IMG/VR virus record: IMGVR_UViG_3300033997_000199
Span: 1-22,469 of that record
Source of the DNA: a virus
Length of the DNA stretch: 22,469 nucleotides
Reading direction: 5' to 3' (one strand)
Within the stretch, counting starts at the first letter, position 1. Every line of letters starts with the position of its first letter. A program made the position numbers and the translations under genes. The notes under the pieces are model-generated. The model saw only the letters and a program-made list of their open reading frames with translations, was not told the origin of the DNA and did not search any database. Shown here one piece after another: positions 1-7,588 of this stretch.

Positions 1-99
1 GCGGATGAGGTGCTGGAGACCCTGCGCGACGAGAACGTGGTGGAGATCCCTGCGGTGTACCGGATCGCCATTCCGAACGACCTTCTGGAGTTGTACTGA
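1..99 (+). CDS. 3' end of a phage tail-region protein (partial)
   Basis: An open frame runs from the first base to a TGA at 97-99. It encodes the last 32 residues of a protein ending in ...IPNDLLELY. The next gene starts inside this stop codon (TGATG), so the two are translationally coupled members of one late operon. Too little is visible to name a family. The position just before tail-fibre genes suggests a tail or tail-tip component, which is inferred from context only. Confidence 0.75.
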   Translation, partial: ADEVLETLRDENVVEIPAVYRIAIPNDLLELY

Positions 100-593
100 T
101 GAGCAGCCTTGAGCAACAGCGCCGCGCAGGCGGCGCAGCCATGGAGCAACAGCGCCGTGCAGGCGGCGCAGCCATGGAGCAACAGCGCCGTGCAGGCGGC
201 GCAGCCATGGAGCAACAGCGCCGTGCAGGCGGCGCAGCCATGGCTGCCCGCCGGCGTGGGCAGGCCACTGTTGACGATATCAACAGCCTGGTAAAGCTGC
301 CCGCCACCAAGTCCAAGCTGGCGCCTATCGAGCCGCGCGGTGGGCTTGCCGCCAAGCAGGGGCGGGGCGACTACCAGGAGCCAGAAGCCAGCACAGGCGG
401 CGGCATCGCCAGCCCCATCACCGAAATCAAATACTCCGACCGCACGTATTGGGACGACATAACTATTACCAGTTCGGACGGGCTCCTGAGCTTCCGGGTC
501 AAGCCCATCAAGCAGATCGAGCAGGTGGATGCCAATGCCGACGAAGTGGTGCAGATCTTCGCCAATCCAAAGCCGCCGGCGCCCACCCCATGA
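99..593 (+). CDS. Hypothetical phage tail-region protein with 11-residue N-terminal repeats
   Basis: A 164-residue protein that I cannot assign to a known family. It begins MSSL and is followed by four tandem copies of EQQRRAGGAAM (residues 5-48), which are basic, glutamine-rich and alanine/glycine-rich. The remaining ~115 residues look like a normal soluble domain (NSLVKLPATKSKLAP..., then a segment rich in beta-formers). The start overlaps the previous stop (TGATG) and the stop overlaps the next start (CCATGA), so it lies within a coupled late operon upstream of a large structural protein. Each repeat carries its own in-frame ATG, so initiation at internal methionines is possible and the true N-terminus is uncertain. 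A short virion or tail-tip protein is the likely role, inferred from position. The repeats look recent, because three of the four copies are identical in DNA. Confidence 0.75.
   Translation: MSSLEQQRRAGGAAMEQQRRAGGAAMEQQRRAGGAAMEQQRRAGGAAMAARRRGQATVDDINSLVKLPATKSKLAPIEPRGGLAAKQGRGDYQEPEASTGGGIASPITEIKYSDRTYWDDITITSSDGLLSFRVKPIKQIEQVDANADEVVQIFANPKPPAPTP
111..242 (+). repeat. Four tandem copies of a 33-bp in-frame repeat
   Basis: The units are 111-143, 144-176, 177-209 and 210-242. Units 2-4 are identical, and unit 1 differs at one base (gcgcag instead of gtgcag). The period is a multiple of three, so copy-number change alters the protein length by 11 residues without shifting the frame. Each unit ends in gccATG. 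Confidence 0.95.
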
Positions 594-2320
594 TCGACAG
601 CCACCTTCACCCGCTGGATGAGGTGCGCATGTTCGGGCACACCATCCACGGTCTGATCCGCGGGAACATCAGCAACCGATCGGTCGAAGTGGACGGTGTG
701 CGCTTTGCACTGCCGGCAAGCTATGACGTTGGTTTTGCCGGGGACTCGGGCGTGCTTCAGGTGGTGCGCCATCCTGCTGCTGGTCCTGTTGACCTGACAC
801 CCGAGGAGCTGGCCTCAGAGCGAACCCTGGGCCGGGTGTGGCAGAACTTCGCCATGGTTCAGCGCAGCGGCAGCCTGTTCGGTCGAAACGTGGGCGGCTG
901 GCTGTATATCCACGGCAATGGCACGCCCTGGCTGATTCGCCCGGTTATTTCAACGGCACCGGCGGCCGGCGCTCCATTCACTATGGGGCTGAATTGCCGC
1001 CCGTTTGGGCGCATCGGCGAAGCGCCGGTTGAGCCGATTGTGCTGACTATCACCTGCGCCGACATTCAGCAGTCCTCCACCGGGTCGCGCTTCTACTCAC
1101 TGGAGACGATAAACAACACGGGCTCGCTCGCTCTTTTACGCCTCGCGCTGCCCACGGCGCCGGATCTGCCATCCGGCTTCCTGGCCATAAACATGACGGA
1201 CGATGGGGATCTGCCCGCTGCCAACCTGAGCGTATACAAGAGTCAGGCGCAGGTGCGTGGCACCTGGTCGACTACGCATCCAAGTATCGCCAGTCTGAGC
1301 ACCCTGTTTGCCTATCGGTCACTTCTACCGCGTGCCGAGCTACAGGGGGCGGTGTATCCAGATGGCCCTGCCGTGCCCAAGTACCCGGTGGGCGGTGGCA
1401 CCGTAACGGCGACGTTGGTGGCGCTGGAGGAAACCGACAGCGAGAGAACGAACGGCTTTGCCAGCTATGCCACCTTCCGGCGTGGTGATGTCGAGGCGAC
1501 CTCTGGCCGCACCGGGCGAATCATCCGCCTGCAGTTCGATGGCGATGGCGTGCTGCATGAGTTTGCCTACAACACCACCTACCACTACGAGGGCAGCATG
1601 CCCGCGTGGGTGGGCGCAGCTGCTGGGCAGCTGACAGCCAGCGGAGATGGGGTGGCAATCATGCCGCCAGATTGGACGGAGACAACGCCCGTAGTTGTGA
1701 GCGTCAGCCGAACCATACACGAGCTGATCTCCCAGACCATTGAGCTGACGCAGAACGGAACGCCGATAGCCAGTATTCACAACCAGAAGGCGTACAGCGT
1801 CAACCACACCGCCACACTGCCGCCCCTCTCGGCAGGGGAGCACTGGGCGTATGCCTGGGTCGGCGGTACCCAGAACGTGCATGGGTTTGGACCTGCTCGA
1901 TCCAACACCACGCTGACGCTGCCGGCGCTTGTTGACGGTGGGGCGTCTGTTGAGCCCTCCGGCGCCACTGCCGAAAAGGGCGGGCCATGGCCGTCCACCC
2001 AGGCTGCCGCCCCGGCCACTACATCCGGGGTGGGCACTCCGCAGTACGCCTCGGAAATGCCTGTTGGCACAACGCAGCGTGACGCCGACAGCATCGGTGC
2101 CACCTTTCAGGGCATTGGCTGGTCATGCTCGGTTGCCCCAGCCGCCGCCGTGGTCATGGAGGAAGTGGCAGCCCAGCGCCGCGAAATCATCCTCGCATGG
2201 CCACATGCACAGCTTCATCTCCGCGATCTGGAAAGGCCGAACGCCGTTTACCACCCGGTAGAGCACGCGATAGCGACCGACACCAATGAAACCGACGGCA
2301 TCGCCGTGATGTTCGTTTGA
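590..2320 (+). CDS. Large tail/virion structural protein
   Basis: A 576-residue protein starting MIDSHLHPLDEV at 590. This start overlaps the stop of the previous gene (ATGA) and is preferred over an in-frame start at 449, which would lie inside that gene. The sequence is rich in short beta-type segments (for example GGGTVTATLVALEE and EHWAYAWVGGTQ) with an alanine/proline/glycine-rich linker near residues 460-500. This is typical of tail-tip or baseplate proteins, but I recognise no named domain. It lies between a small tail-region gene and a run of fibre-like genes, 9 bp upstream of the next start. A virion structural role is an inference from size, composition and context. Confidence 0.7.
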   Translation: MIDSHLHPLDEVRMFGHTIHGLIRGNISNRSVEVDGVRFALPASYDVGFAGDSGVLQVVRHPAAGPVDLTPEELASERTLGRVWQNFAMVQRSGSLFGRNVGGWLYIHGNGTPWLIRPVISTAPAAGAPFTMGLNCRPFGRIGEAPVEPIVLTITCADIQQSSTGSRFYSLETINNTGSLALLRLALPTAPDLPSGFLAINMTDDGDLPAANLSVYKSQAQVRGTWSTTHPSIASLSTLFAYRSLLPRAELQGAVYPDGPAVPKYPVGGGTVTATLVALEETDSERTNGFASYATFRRGDVEATSGRTGRIIRLQFDGDGVLHEFAYNTTYHYEGSMPAWVGAAAGQLTASGDGVAIMPPDWTETTPVVVSVSRTIHELISQTIELTQNGTPIASIHNQKAYSVNHTATLPPLSAGEHWAYAWVGGTQNVHGFGPARSNTTLTLPALVDGGASVEPSGATAEKGGPWPSTQAAAPATTSGVGTPQYASEMPVGTTQRDADSIGATFQGIGWSCSVAPAAAVVMEEVAAQRREIILAWPHAQLHLRDLERPNAVYHPVEHAIATDTNETDGIAVMFV

Positions 2321-2329
2321 GGGCTCGAC

Positions 2330-3046
2330 ATGAACTTCATCAACAACTGGCAGCAGGCGATTGAGCTTGCTGCTGATGCCACCTCTATTGCGCTGGCACT
2401 GCCTGACGGCGACTACGTGCTGATGATCAGCAACGCGCTGGGGGCCCAGGCCTCGCTGTGGGAGGTGGTAGCGGCCAGCGTGGCTGATGGCACTGCAACC
2501 CTGGTGCGCGGCCAGGAGGCGACCGTGGTGCGGGCCTGGCCGGCCGGCAGCGTTATCTACTGCCCTCTGACTGCCGGGCAGCTGTCGTCGATGTTCGCGC
2601 AGCTGGAGGCGCAAGCGTCCAGCCTGGTCGACCTGCAGGCGCGCGTATACGCCCTGGAAAACCCCGTGCCGGCCGGTTCGCTGCGCGTTGGCGTGCATGT
2701 TGGCGCAACCGCCGCTGGCTACTACATGCAGAACGATGAGCCTGTGGGCACCGTTACACCGGTTGCCATCGAGGTTCCCACCGTGGGGCCTTGCCCTGTG
2801 CGCGTGCTGTACCAGTACGCCAGCGGCGGCAACCTGCAGTTCACGCTGGTGCTGGATGGCGACTTTGCACACAGCGTTATCGAGAGCCTGGATGTGGAAG
2901 GCGTGGGCGCCCTCGCGGTGGCGGATGCCACCACCTTCGACGATGTCATCAGCGGTACGCCGGTTGTTGGCTACCAGTGGGCAATCTCCAGCAGTGATTG
3001 GGCAGACGGCGGCGAACGCCTCGTGGCCTTTACCTTCCCGGCCTGA
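2330..3046 (+). CDS. Phage tail-fibre/virion protein
   Basis: A 238-residue protein starting MNFINNWQQAIEL. The N-terminal ~90 residues contain a pattern I know from tail-fibre-like proteins of Pseudomonas phages: an ALG..ASLWEVV stretch, then LVRGQEATVVRAWPAGSVIY and a C-P-L-T-A-G-Q motif. A short helical/coiled-coil segment follows (SSMFAQLEAQASSLVDLQAR, about residues 85-105). The C-terminal ~120 residues look like a beta-rich domain. This layout of a particle-attachment head, a coiled coil and a beta tip fits a trimeric fibre or decoration protein. It lies in the late operon with short gaps on both sides. Confidence 0.7.
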   Translation: MNFINNWQQAIELAADATSIALALPDGDYVLMISNALGAQASLWEVVAASVADGTATLVRGQEATVVRAWPAGSVIYCPLTAGQLSSMFAQLEAQASSLVDLQARVYALENPVPAGSLRVGVHVGATAAGYYMQNDEPVGTVTPVAIEVPTVGPCPVRVLYQYASGGNLQFTLVLDGDFAHSVIESLDVEGVGALAVADATTFDDVISGTPVVGYQWAISSSDWADGGERLVAFTFPA

Positions 3047-3060
3047 CCAAGGAGCGCGGC

Positions 3061-3636
3061 ATGCTACCTGTGAAACAGGATCTCGCCATTGTCCCCGGCG
3101 ACACCTACCGCGACACCGTGCGGCTCATGCAGCCAACCCTGGTTTATCACCCCATTCAGAGCATTAGCGGAGCGCCCGCGGTGCTTGATGTGCCAGGCCA
3201 CGGCCTGGCGCTGGACTGGCCGGTATGGGTGCGCGGTGTTTCGGGCTTTGCGGCCATCAACCGGGAGCCTGGCCGAGAGCTACCGTGGCTCGCCGAGCGG
3301 CTAAGTGCCGACAGTCTGCGCATCAACCCGCTGTCCGCCGCTGGCGGTACGCCGGCGGGCGGCCAGCTGGTTTATCGGCAGCCCATCGACCTGGCTGGTT
3401 GCTCGGCCTGGATGAACTTCACGGACTCAGCCGGTAATGCATTGTTCGCCCTCAAGGACGATGAAGGCCTTGCGGTGGATACCTTCGGGCTTGTGACCCG
3501 CGCTCTCACGCCGGCGCAGACCGAACGGCTCACCGGCGCTTGGCGCTATAGCTTCGGCATCACCTTCAGCGATGGCGCAGTAACTACCTACCTGACGGGC
3601 GGGCCTGCTGCCGGTGGTTGCTGCAATGGGTGCTGA
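3061..3636 (+). CDS. Phage virion-associated protein
   Basis: A 191-residue protein starting MLPVKQDLAIVPGDTYRDTV at 3061. The ATG is preceded by AAGGAG at a suitable distance, which decides this start over an upstream in-frame methionine at 2998 inside the previous gene. The pattern 'DLAIVPGDTYRDTVRLMQP' followed by VPGHGL..DWPVWVRGV resembles small structural proteins encoded beside fibre genes in Pseudomonas phages. No enzymatic motif is seen. The C-terminus is unusually cysteine-rich (GGCCNGC). The next gene starts inside its last codons, which implies coupled translation. Confidence 0.65.
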   Translation: MLPVKQDLAIVPGDTYRDTVRLMQPTLVYHPIQSISGAPAVLDVPGHGLALDWPVWVRGVSGFAAINREPGRELPWLAERLSADSLRINPLSAAGGTPAGGQLVYRQPIDLAGCSAWMNFTDSAGNALFALKDDEGLAVDTFGLVTRALTPAQTERLTGAWRYSFGITFSDGAVTTYLTGGPAAGGCCNGC

Positions 3637-4087
3637 ACTGATCGTACTCACCCAGGCCAGCGGCTCGGCCGAGTTGCAGCAGCAGGTGGCCGTGCTGGTA
3701 GAGGTTGCCGCGGTTGCCGTGGTGGCAGTCGGTGCGCAGGGGCCTGCTGGCCGGCCGGGCCAGTCTGGCAGCGCCCTACCGGCGGTGAGCTTCGCCTACG
3801 GCGATGCGGCGCCAATGCTGGTGCACACCTTCGACGGGCCTGCGCTGCTGGCGGACCTGCAGCTGGTGATCCAGCAGCCGTTCGATGGCGCCGGCGCCCA
3901 GCTGGTGCTGCGCACCCAGGATGGCCAGGTGCTGATGGCGGCTGACCAGAACGCCCCGGCCCTTGTGGCCACCTTCGAAACAACACCCGCCGCGCAAATG
4001 CCGGCTGGCTCTGCCATTTACCTCGAAATCACCCCTGGTGCGGGCGCCACAACCGGCGCCGGCCAGATTCTGCTCAACCTGCACTGA
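3626..4087 (+). CDS. Small fibre-like protein with a short collagen-like stretch
   Basis: A 153-residue protein starting MGAELIVLTQ at 3626. A GTG at 3614 in the same frame is an alternative start that would add four residues. Both starts overlap the end of the previous gene. Residues ~12-35 form a hydrophobic/coiled-coil stretch (ELQQQVAVLVEVAAVAVVAV). They are followed by a short Gly-X-Y collagen-like run (GAQGPAGRPGQSG), a common trimerisation element in phage fibres. The C-terminal ~90 residues are a beta-rich domain (QLVIQQPFDGAGAQLVLRTQ...) that resembles the C-terminus of the next gene product. The gene is probably a receptor-binding or accessory tail protein, inferred from architecture. 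Confidence 0.65.
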   Translation: MGAELIVLTQASGSAELQQQVAVLVEVAAVAVVAVGAQGPAGRPGQSGSALPAVSFAYGDAAPMLVHTFDGPALLADLQLVIQQPFDGAGAQLVLRTQDGQVLMAADQNAPALVATFETTPAAQMPAGSAIYLEITPGAGATTGAGQILLNLH

Positions 4088-4097
4088 GGGATAACTC

Positions 4098-4781
4098 ATG
4101 CGCTTTCTCGATCTGCTCGGCACCCTGGGTGCGAAGTTTCAACTGGGTATCAACGGCCTGCTGCTCAAGTCCGCTGGTGGGAAGATCCGCGCCCGCAACG
4201 CCGCCGACAGCGCCGATGCGCCGTTGGTGGGTAGCACCATCGAGGCCTCTGGCGACAGCCTGACCCTGAACGAGGATGCTGCCGGAAGTGGCGCGGACTG
4301 GAAGCTGACACTCAGCCGGCCAGCCACCGGCATGACCCAGGACCTGGACTTCAAGCTGCCGGCCAACTACGGCACCGCCAACTTCGTGCTGCAGACCGAT
4401 GGCGCGGGCAATCTCTCCTGGGTGGCTTCTGCCTCGGCGACCAACATGCAGGCCACCGACACCACTGACCTGGTGTTCGGCTCCAGCAGCCCGGTGGCGA
4501 TGTTCACCCTGCCGGCCAATGCCGTCGTGGAGCGAGTGCAAGTCATCATCGACGAGTCATTCGACGGCGCACCTTCGTTGTCGATCGGCATCCCCGGCAC
4601 GCTGTCGAAGTACCTGGGCAGCACGCAGGTGGACCTGACTGCGGCGGCCGGCACCATCTTCGAGGTGACCCCTGGCCTGGAGGCCAACAACAGCACCGAG
4701 GATCTGATTGCCACCTACTCGGCCGGCGGCGCCGGCGCCGGTGCGGCACGCCTGCTGGTCACCTACGTCATTCCGAGCTGA
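4098..4781 (+). CDS. Tail-fibre-like protein
   Basis: A 227-residue protein starting MRFLDLLGTLGAKF, with a GAGGG ribosome-binding site just upstream. The amphipathic N-terminus (FLDLLGTLGAKFQLGINGL) resembles that of the next protein and may be a shared docking element. The middle has a feature common in fibre proteins (DLDFKLPANYGTANFVLQTDGAGNLSW). The C-terminus is a beta-rich domain (VERVQVIIDESFDGAPSLSIGI...) similar in layout to the C-terminus of the 3626-4087 product. No catalytic motif is seen. Fibre assignment is by pattern and position. Confidence 0.7.
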   Translation: MRFLDLLGTLGAKFQLGINGLLLKSAGGKIRARNAADSADAPLVGSTIEASGDSLTLNEDAAGSGADWKLTLSRPATGMTQDLDFKLPANYGTANFVLQTDGAGNLSWVASASATNMQATDTTDLVFGSSSPVAMFTLPANAVVERVQVIIDESFDGAPSLSIGIPGTLSKYLGSTQVDLTAAAGTIFEVTPGLEANNSTEDLIATYSAGGAGAGAARLLVTYVIPS

Positions 4782-4791
4782 GACCTGGCCA

Positions 4792-5703
4792 ATGCACTTT
4801 CTCTCTAACTTGGCCGGTACGCTGCGCGCGGCATTCCGCGTGGGGCTCGGCATGCTGGATGCCAGCGGCCTGACCGCGGCACGCACGCATGCGCTGCCGA
4901 ACAAGTCGGGCACGATTGCGCTGCTCGATGACATCTCTGGTGGCGAGGCGGCGTTCGACATCGTGCCGCTGGCCGCAACCAGCGACGGGCAGACCTCGTT
5001 CGAGGTGCCAGGCGGCTACACCGTGGGCGGCATCATCGTGATCCTGGGCGGCTCCACCCTGGCGCCGACCCACTACACCGCCACCGACGGTGAGAACGTG
5101 GTACTGGCCAGCGGCGATGGCGTGGTTGTTGGATCGGAGCTGGTAGTGCTGCGGTTCTCGACGTTCGAGGTGGCGGATGCTGTAACGGACGCCGAGCTGG
5201 CTGCCGTGGTGGCTGACCTCGAGGGTCAGATCGGCGGCAAGATGGCCAACCCGATGACGACCGCCGGAGACCTGATTGTCGGGGGCGCGAGTGGGGCTCC
5301 GACCAGGCTCGGCATAGGCAGCGAGGGGCAGGTGTTGACCCGTGTCGGGGGTGTCCCGGTATGGGCAAATTCAGCAGCGCCTAACCCCAAGCAGCTCTGC
5401 ACTGCGTGGGTCAACTTCACCGGAACCGGAACCGTGGCTATCCGCGATAGCTACAACGTGAACAGCATCACCGACAACGGGGTCTGCGACTACACAGTCA
5501 ACTTCGCTACCGGGATGGATAACACCAACTTTTCGGCTGTCGGCACATCCGCGCCGGCCGCCATCAACATCAACAATGGCCTGATTTGCGTCGAGCACTC
5601 GCGATCTACGTCAGGTGTTCGGCTGCAGACTATTGCTTATGACGGCACAAAGGCGATTGACGTTGCGGGTCTAAATGTCGCCGTATTCGGAGGGAAGTCA
5701 TGA
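4792..5703 (+). CDS. Phage tail-fibre protein
   Basis: A 303-residue protein starting MHFLSNLAGTLRAAF at 4792, 10 bp after the previous gene. Three parts are visible. The first is an N-terminal amphipathic segment like the previous gene's, followed by a beta domain (SFEVPGGYTVGGIIVILGG). The second, around residues 155-200, is a coiled coil and the widespread fibre motif PMTTAGDLIVGGASGAPTRL followed by G.EGQVL.RVGGVPVWA. The third is a C-terminal tip of the kind seen in many siphovirus fibres (AWVNFTGTGTVAIRDSYNV followed by a NG..DYTVNFATGMDN pattern). The last bases overlap the next start (ATGA). This is the best-supported host-recognition fibre in the window. Confidence 0.85.
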   Translation: MHFLSNLAGTLRAAFRVGLGMLDASGLTAARTHALPNKSGTIALLDDISGGEAAFDIVPLAATSDGQTSFEVPGGYTVGGIIVILGGSTLAPTHYTATDGENVVLASGDGVVVGSELVVLRFSTFEVADAVTDAELAAVVADLEGQIGGKMANPMTTAGDLIVGGASGAPTRLGIGSEGQVLTRVGGVPVWANSAAPNPKQLCTAWVNFTGTGTVAIRDSYNVNSITDNGVCDYTVNFATGMDNTNFSAVGTSAPAAININNGLICVEHSRSTSGVRLQTIAYDGTKAIDVAGLNVAVFGGKS

Positions 5704-5939
5704 GCCGCTACATCATTTTTCAGCCTGACGATAGACCGATGGCTTACGCGTGCATTGGTGATGGCGCCGAGTTTGCTGTGGCGGCTGCTCAGGCGGTCCC
5801 GCTCGGCCTCCCATACTGGGAGGTGGATAAGAGCGTTCTCGATGACCTGTTTGCGAGCTACGGCGATTTCCGTGGATCGTGGAAGTTGGACCCCGCGGGG
5901 CTTGGCCAGCCTACTGGAGTAGGGGGCGGAGATGCTTAG
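5700..5939 (+). CDS. Small hypothetical protein of the fibre locus
   Basis: A 79-residue protein starting MSRYIIFQPDDRPMAYACIG. It overlaps both the fibre gene upstream (ATGA) and the chaperone-like gene downstream (8 bp). No family is recognised. It is acidic, ends in a Gly-rich tail (PTGVGGGDA) and has no membrane segment. The tight packing suggests a fibre-associated accessory or chaperone protein. Confidence 0.65.
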   Translation: MSRYIIFQPDDRPMAYACIGDGAEFAVAAAQAVPLGLPYWEVDKSVLDDLFASYGDFRGSWKLDPAGLGQPTGVGGGDA

Positions 5940-6306
5940 TATTTCGATGGTATCTGCGCGAGGCATAGTGCTTTCGCGCGTGAACTCCGCCTACCAGGTC
6001 GAGTTTCTCGCGCTTGAGCAGCAGTATCCGAAGGCTGAGCGAGAGGGTTGGGCGCTTCAACTGCGGGAGGCAGACGCTTATGAGTCTGGCGCTGGGGCTA
6101 CGCCTTGCCTGACAGCGATGCTGGCTGAGCGTAATGAGGGCGCCGAGGTGCCCGAGACGATGCCCGAGCTGATCGCCAAGATTCGTGGGAAATCGGATGC
6201 CTACGCGACCCTATACGGTGCGCTCACTGGCAAACGCCACCGCTTGGAGCGTGCCGCTCTGGCCGCTGAAACGCCGGAACAACTTGCACTGGTGGTGTGG
6301 TCATGA
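5932..6306 (+). CDS. Tail-fibre assembly chaperone-like protein
   Basis: A 124-residue protein starting MLSISMVSARGIVLSRVNSA. It is almost entirely helical and charged (FLALEQQYPKAEREGWALQL, then KIRGKSDAYATLYGALTGK and ALAAETPEQLALVVW). This composition and the C-terminal pattern fit the small fibre-assembly proteins encoded after tail-fibre genes (Tfa / DUF4376-like), which help fold or attach the fibre. It overlaps the genes on both sides. The assignment rests on pattern and position, not on a diagnostic motif. Confidence 0.6.
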   Translation: MLSISMVSARGIVLSRVNSAYQVEFLALEQQYPKAEREGWALQLREADAYESGAGATPCLTAMLAERNEGAEVPETMPELIAKIRGKSDAYATLYGALTGKRHRLERAALAAETPEQLALVVWS

Positions 6307-7238
6307 ACTCTCGAACTCTAGCGGAGCTCTCGCCGCTGGCGGCGCTTCTGGGGCTGCCGACCGACACCAGCAAGCAGTATGCCTTTAGCCCAGGGGATGG
6401 ATGGGTCGAAGTGCAGGGCGGTGGCGATGTGCTGCAGGGGCTGATTGATGGCCGCTGGCGTATGACAACGGTGCAGCAGGACATGAGCGCGTTCTCGCTG
6501 TCGGTGTTCTGCGCATCGCCTGTGGCCGCCGCTATAACCACTGCGTTCAACGGTTCGTTGGTTGAAGGGGGTGGGTGGATTGGTTCGTCCAGCGGCACTG
6601 CGGGTGCCGGGATAACACGACCAACCGCCAACACCAACATGCTGCAGCTGAACACAGGCACGGACGCAACCGGCCTGTCGATTCTCAAGTACGGGGAGTC
6701 GAACGAGGTATGGACTGACGACCTGATAAGTGCTCCGGCTACGGTGGCTCGGGCCGACATCTCGGGCTTCGCCGCGCGCGGAGTGCTGTATGTACCGGCG
6801 TTGAGTACGTCTGCTCAGGAGTTCGTGGTGCTGATGGACTTCGGTCCAGAAGGCCATCCGTTCGTATCCAATCCGACCAATGTCGGCGCGATGCAGCTGA
6901 TTTACCAGCGCACCACCAGCACCAACTGGCGCATCCGTTACTGCGATACCAGCGGTGCGGTGAAGTACCACGATACGGGGGTTGCTGTTGCTGCTGGTCT
7001 CCGCTGCAGTGCCTCCATCAAAGCGACCAAGCAGCCCGACAATTCGTTCGTGGTCGAGGTCGATGTGAACGGTACGACGTCGAGCTTCAGCGACAGCTAC
7101 CTCAACACCAGCACATGGCAGAACGGTGCGGATATTTCCCGCCCCCTCTATCAGCCTTCGGTTCGGTTGACCAAAACTGTCGGCACCACGTCGGTTGCCC
7201 TGCAGGTGCGCCTGTTCGCCTTCGCGTTCAGCTACTAG
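6303..7238 (+). CDS. Last late-operon virion protein, fibre/tip-like
   Basis: A 311-residue protein starting MNSRTLAELSPLAALLGLPT at 6303, overlapping the previous stop (TCATGA). The C-terminal two thirds look like a lectin/jelly-roll fold: alternating beta segments such as EFVVLMDFGPEGH, MQLIYQRTTSTNWRIRYCD, CSASIKATKQPDNSFVVEVD and SVALQVRLFAFAFSY. This suggests a carbohydrate-binding or receptor-contact protein. The N-terminus is short and helical. It is the last + strand gene before the lysis region, and its stop overlaps the stop of a convergent - strand gene by four bases. The role is inferred. Confidence 0.65.
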   Translation: MNSRTLAELSPLAALLGLPTDTSKQYAFSPGDGWVEVQGGGDVLQGLIDGRWRMTTVQQDMSAFSLSVFCASPVAAAITTAFNGSLVEGGGWIGSSSGTAGAGITRPTANTNMLQLNTGTDATGLSILKYGESNEVWTDDLISAPATVARADISGFAARGVLYVPALSTSAQEFVVLMDFGPEGHPFVSNPTNVGAMQLIYQRTTSTNWRIRYCDTSGAVKYHDTGVAVAAGLRCSASIKATKQPDNSFVVEVDVNGTTSSFSDSYLNTSTWQNGADISRPLYQPSVRLTKTVGTTSVALQVRLFAFAFSY

Positions 7239-7489
7239 CGCGGCTGCCCGTGCCATAGGCTGTAGTCCAGCCCGGGCGCCGCGTCAGGCTCATCCAGCCC
7301 AGCCGGCGGCCTGTGGATGCTCAGGCTATCCGGCGCGTCAATCCGAAGCCGGGCACCACCCCTGGTGTGCTCTATCAGGGTGATGGTTATGCCCTGCTTC
7401 AGCGCCTCAAGAAGTTCCGCCGGCGTAGTGCCTGGCTTCACCTCGATGCGGCTCTGCTCGCCAGGCAGCCGTTTGACTGTGAGCCCCAT
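7235..7489 (-). CDS. CsrA/RsmA-family RNA-binding regulator, RsmF/RsmN-like
   Basis: An 84-residue protein. CsrA-family proteins bind GGA motifs in mRNA leaders and control translation and stability. The pattern ITLIEHTRGGARLRIDAPDS followed by LSIHR (about residues 36-60) matches the C-terminal half of CsrA (NQVRIGVNAPKEVAVHR). R60 falls at the position of the critical RNA-binding arginine (R44 in CsrA, R62 in RsmN). The N-terminus LTVKRLPGE matches LILTRRVGE. Between them is an insertion with a predicted helix (PAELLEALKQG). This is the hallmark of P. aeruginosa RsmN/RsmF, where a helix is inserted between beta2 and beta3. A GGAGG Shine-Dalgarno sits 8 bases before the ATG. The gene has its own strand between tail and lysis genes. 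The ~24-residue C-terminal tail (PPAGLDEPD...) is an unexplained extension. Confidence 0.8.
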   Translation of the reverse strand: MGLTVKRLPGEQSRIEVKPGTTPAELLEALKQGITITLIEHTRGGARLRIDAPDSLSIHRPPAGLDEPDAAPGLDYSLWHGQPR

Positions 7490-7547
7490 GTGTTACGCCT
7501 CCGTGCGTGAATGTTGGGCAGAGCATAGGCGCCAATACGCCACAACT

Positions 7548-7570
7548 AAAGCCCGCTGAGTGCGGGCTTT
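7548..7570. terminator. Hairpin between the Rsm-like gene and the lysis genes
   Basis: A perfect 9-bp inverted repeat, AAAGCCCGC / GCGGGCTTT, with a 5-base loop. The downstream T-tract is weak on both strands, so it could be a terminator or a leader structure in the lysis transcript, whose first ribosome-binding site (CAGGAG) follows at about 7579. On the - strand it lies just upstream of the Rsm-like gene, where TTTAGT and TATGCT spaced 17 bp apart form a weak promoter candidate. Confidence 0.5.
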
Positions 7571-7588
7571 CTCATTTCAGGAGTCACC

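Noticed and set aside
109-294. Second open frame through the 33-bp repeats
   Set aside because: It is open only because the repeat period is a multiple of three. It repeats SNSAVQAAQPW and stops soon after the repeats, and the 99-593 frame is coupled to both neighbours.
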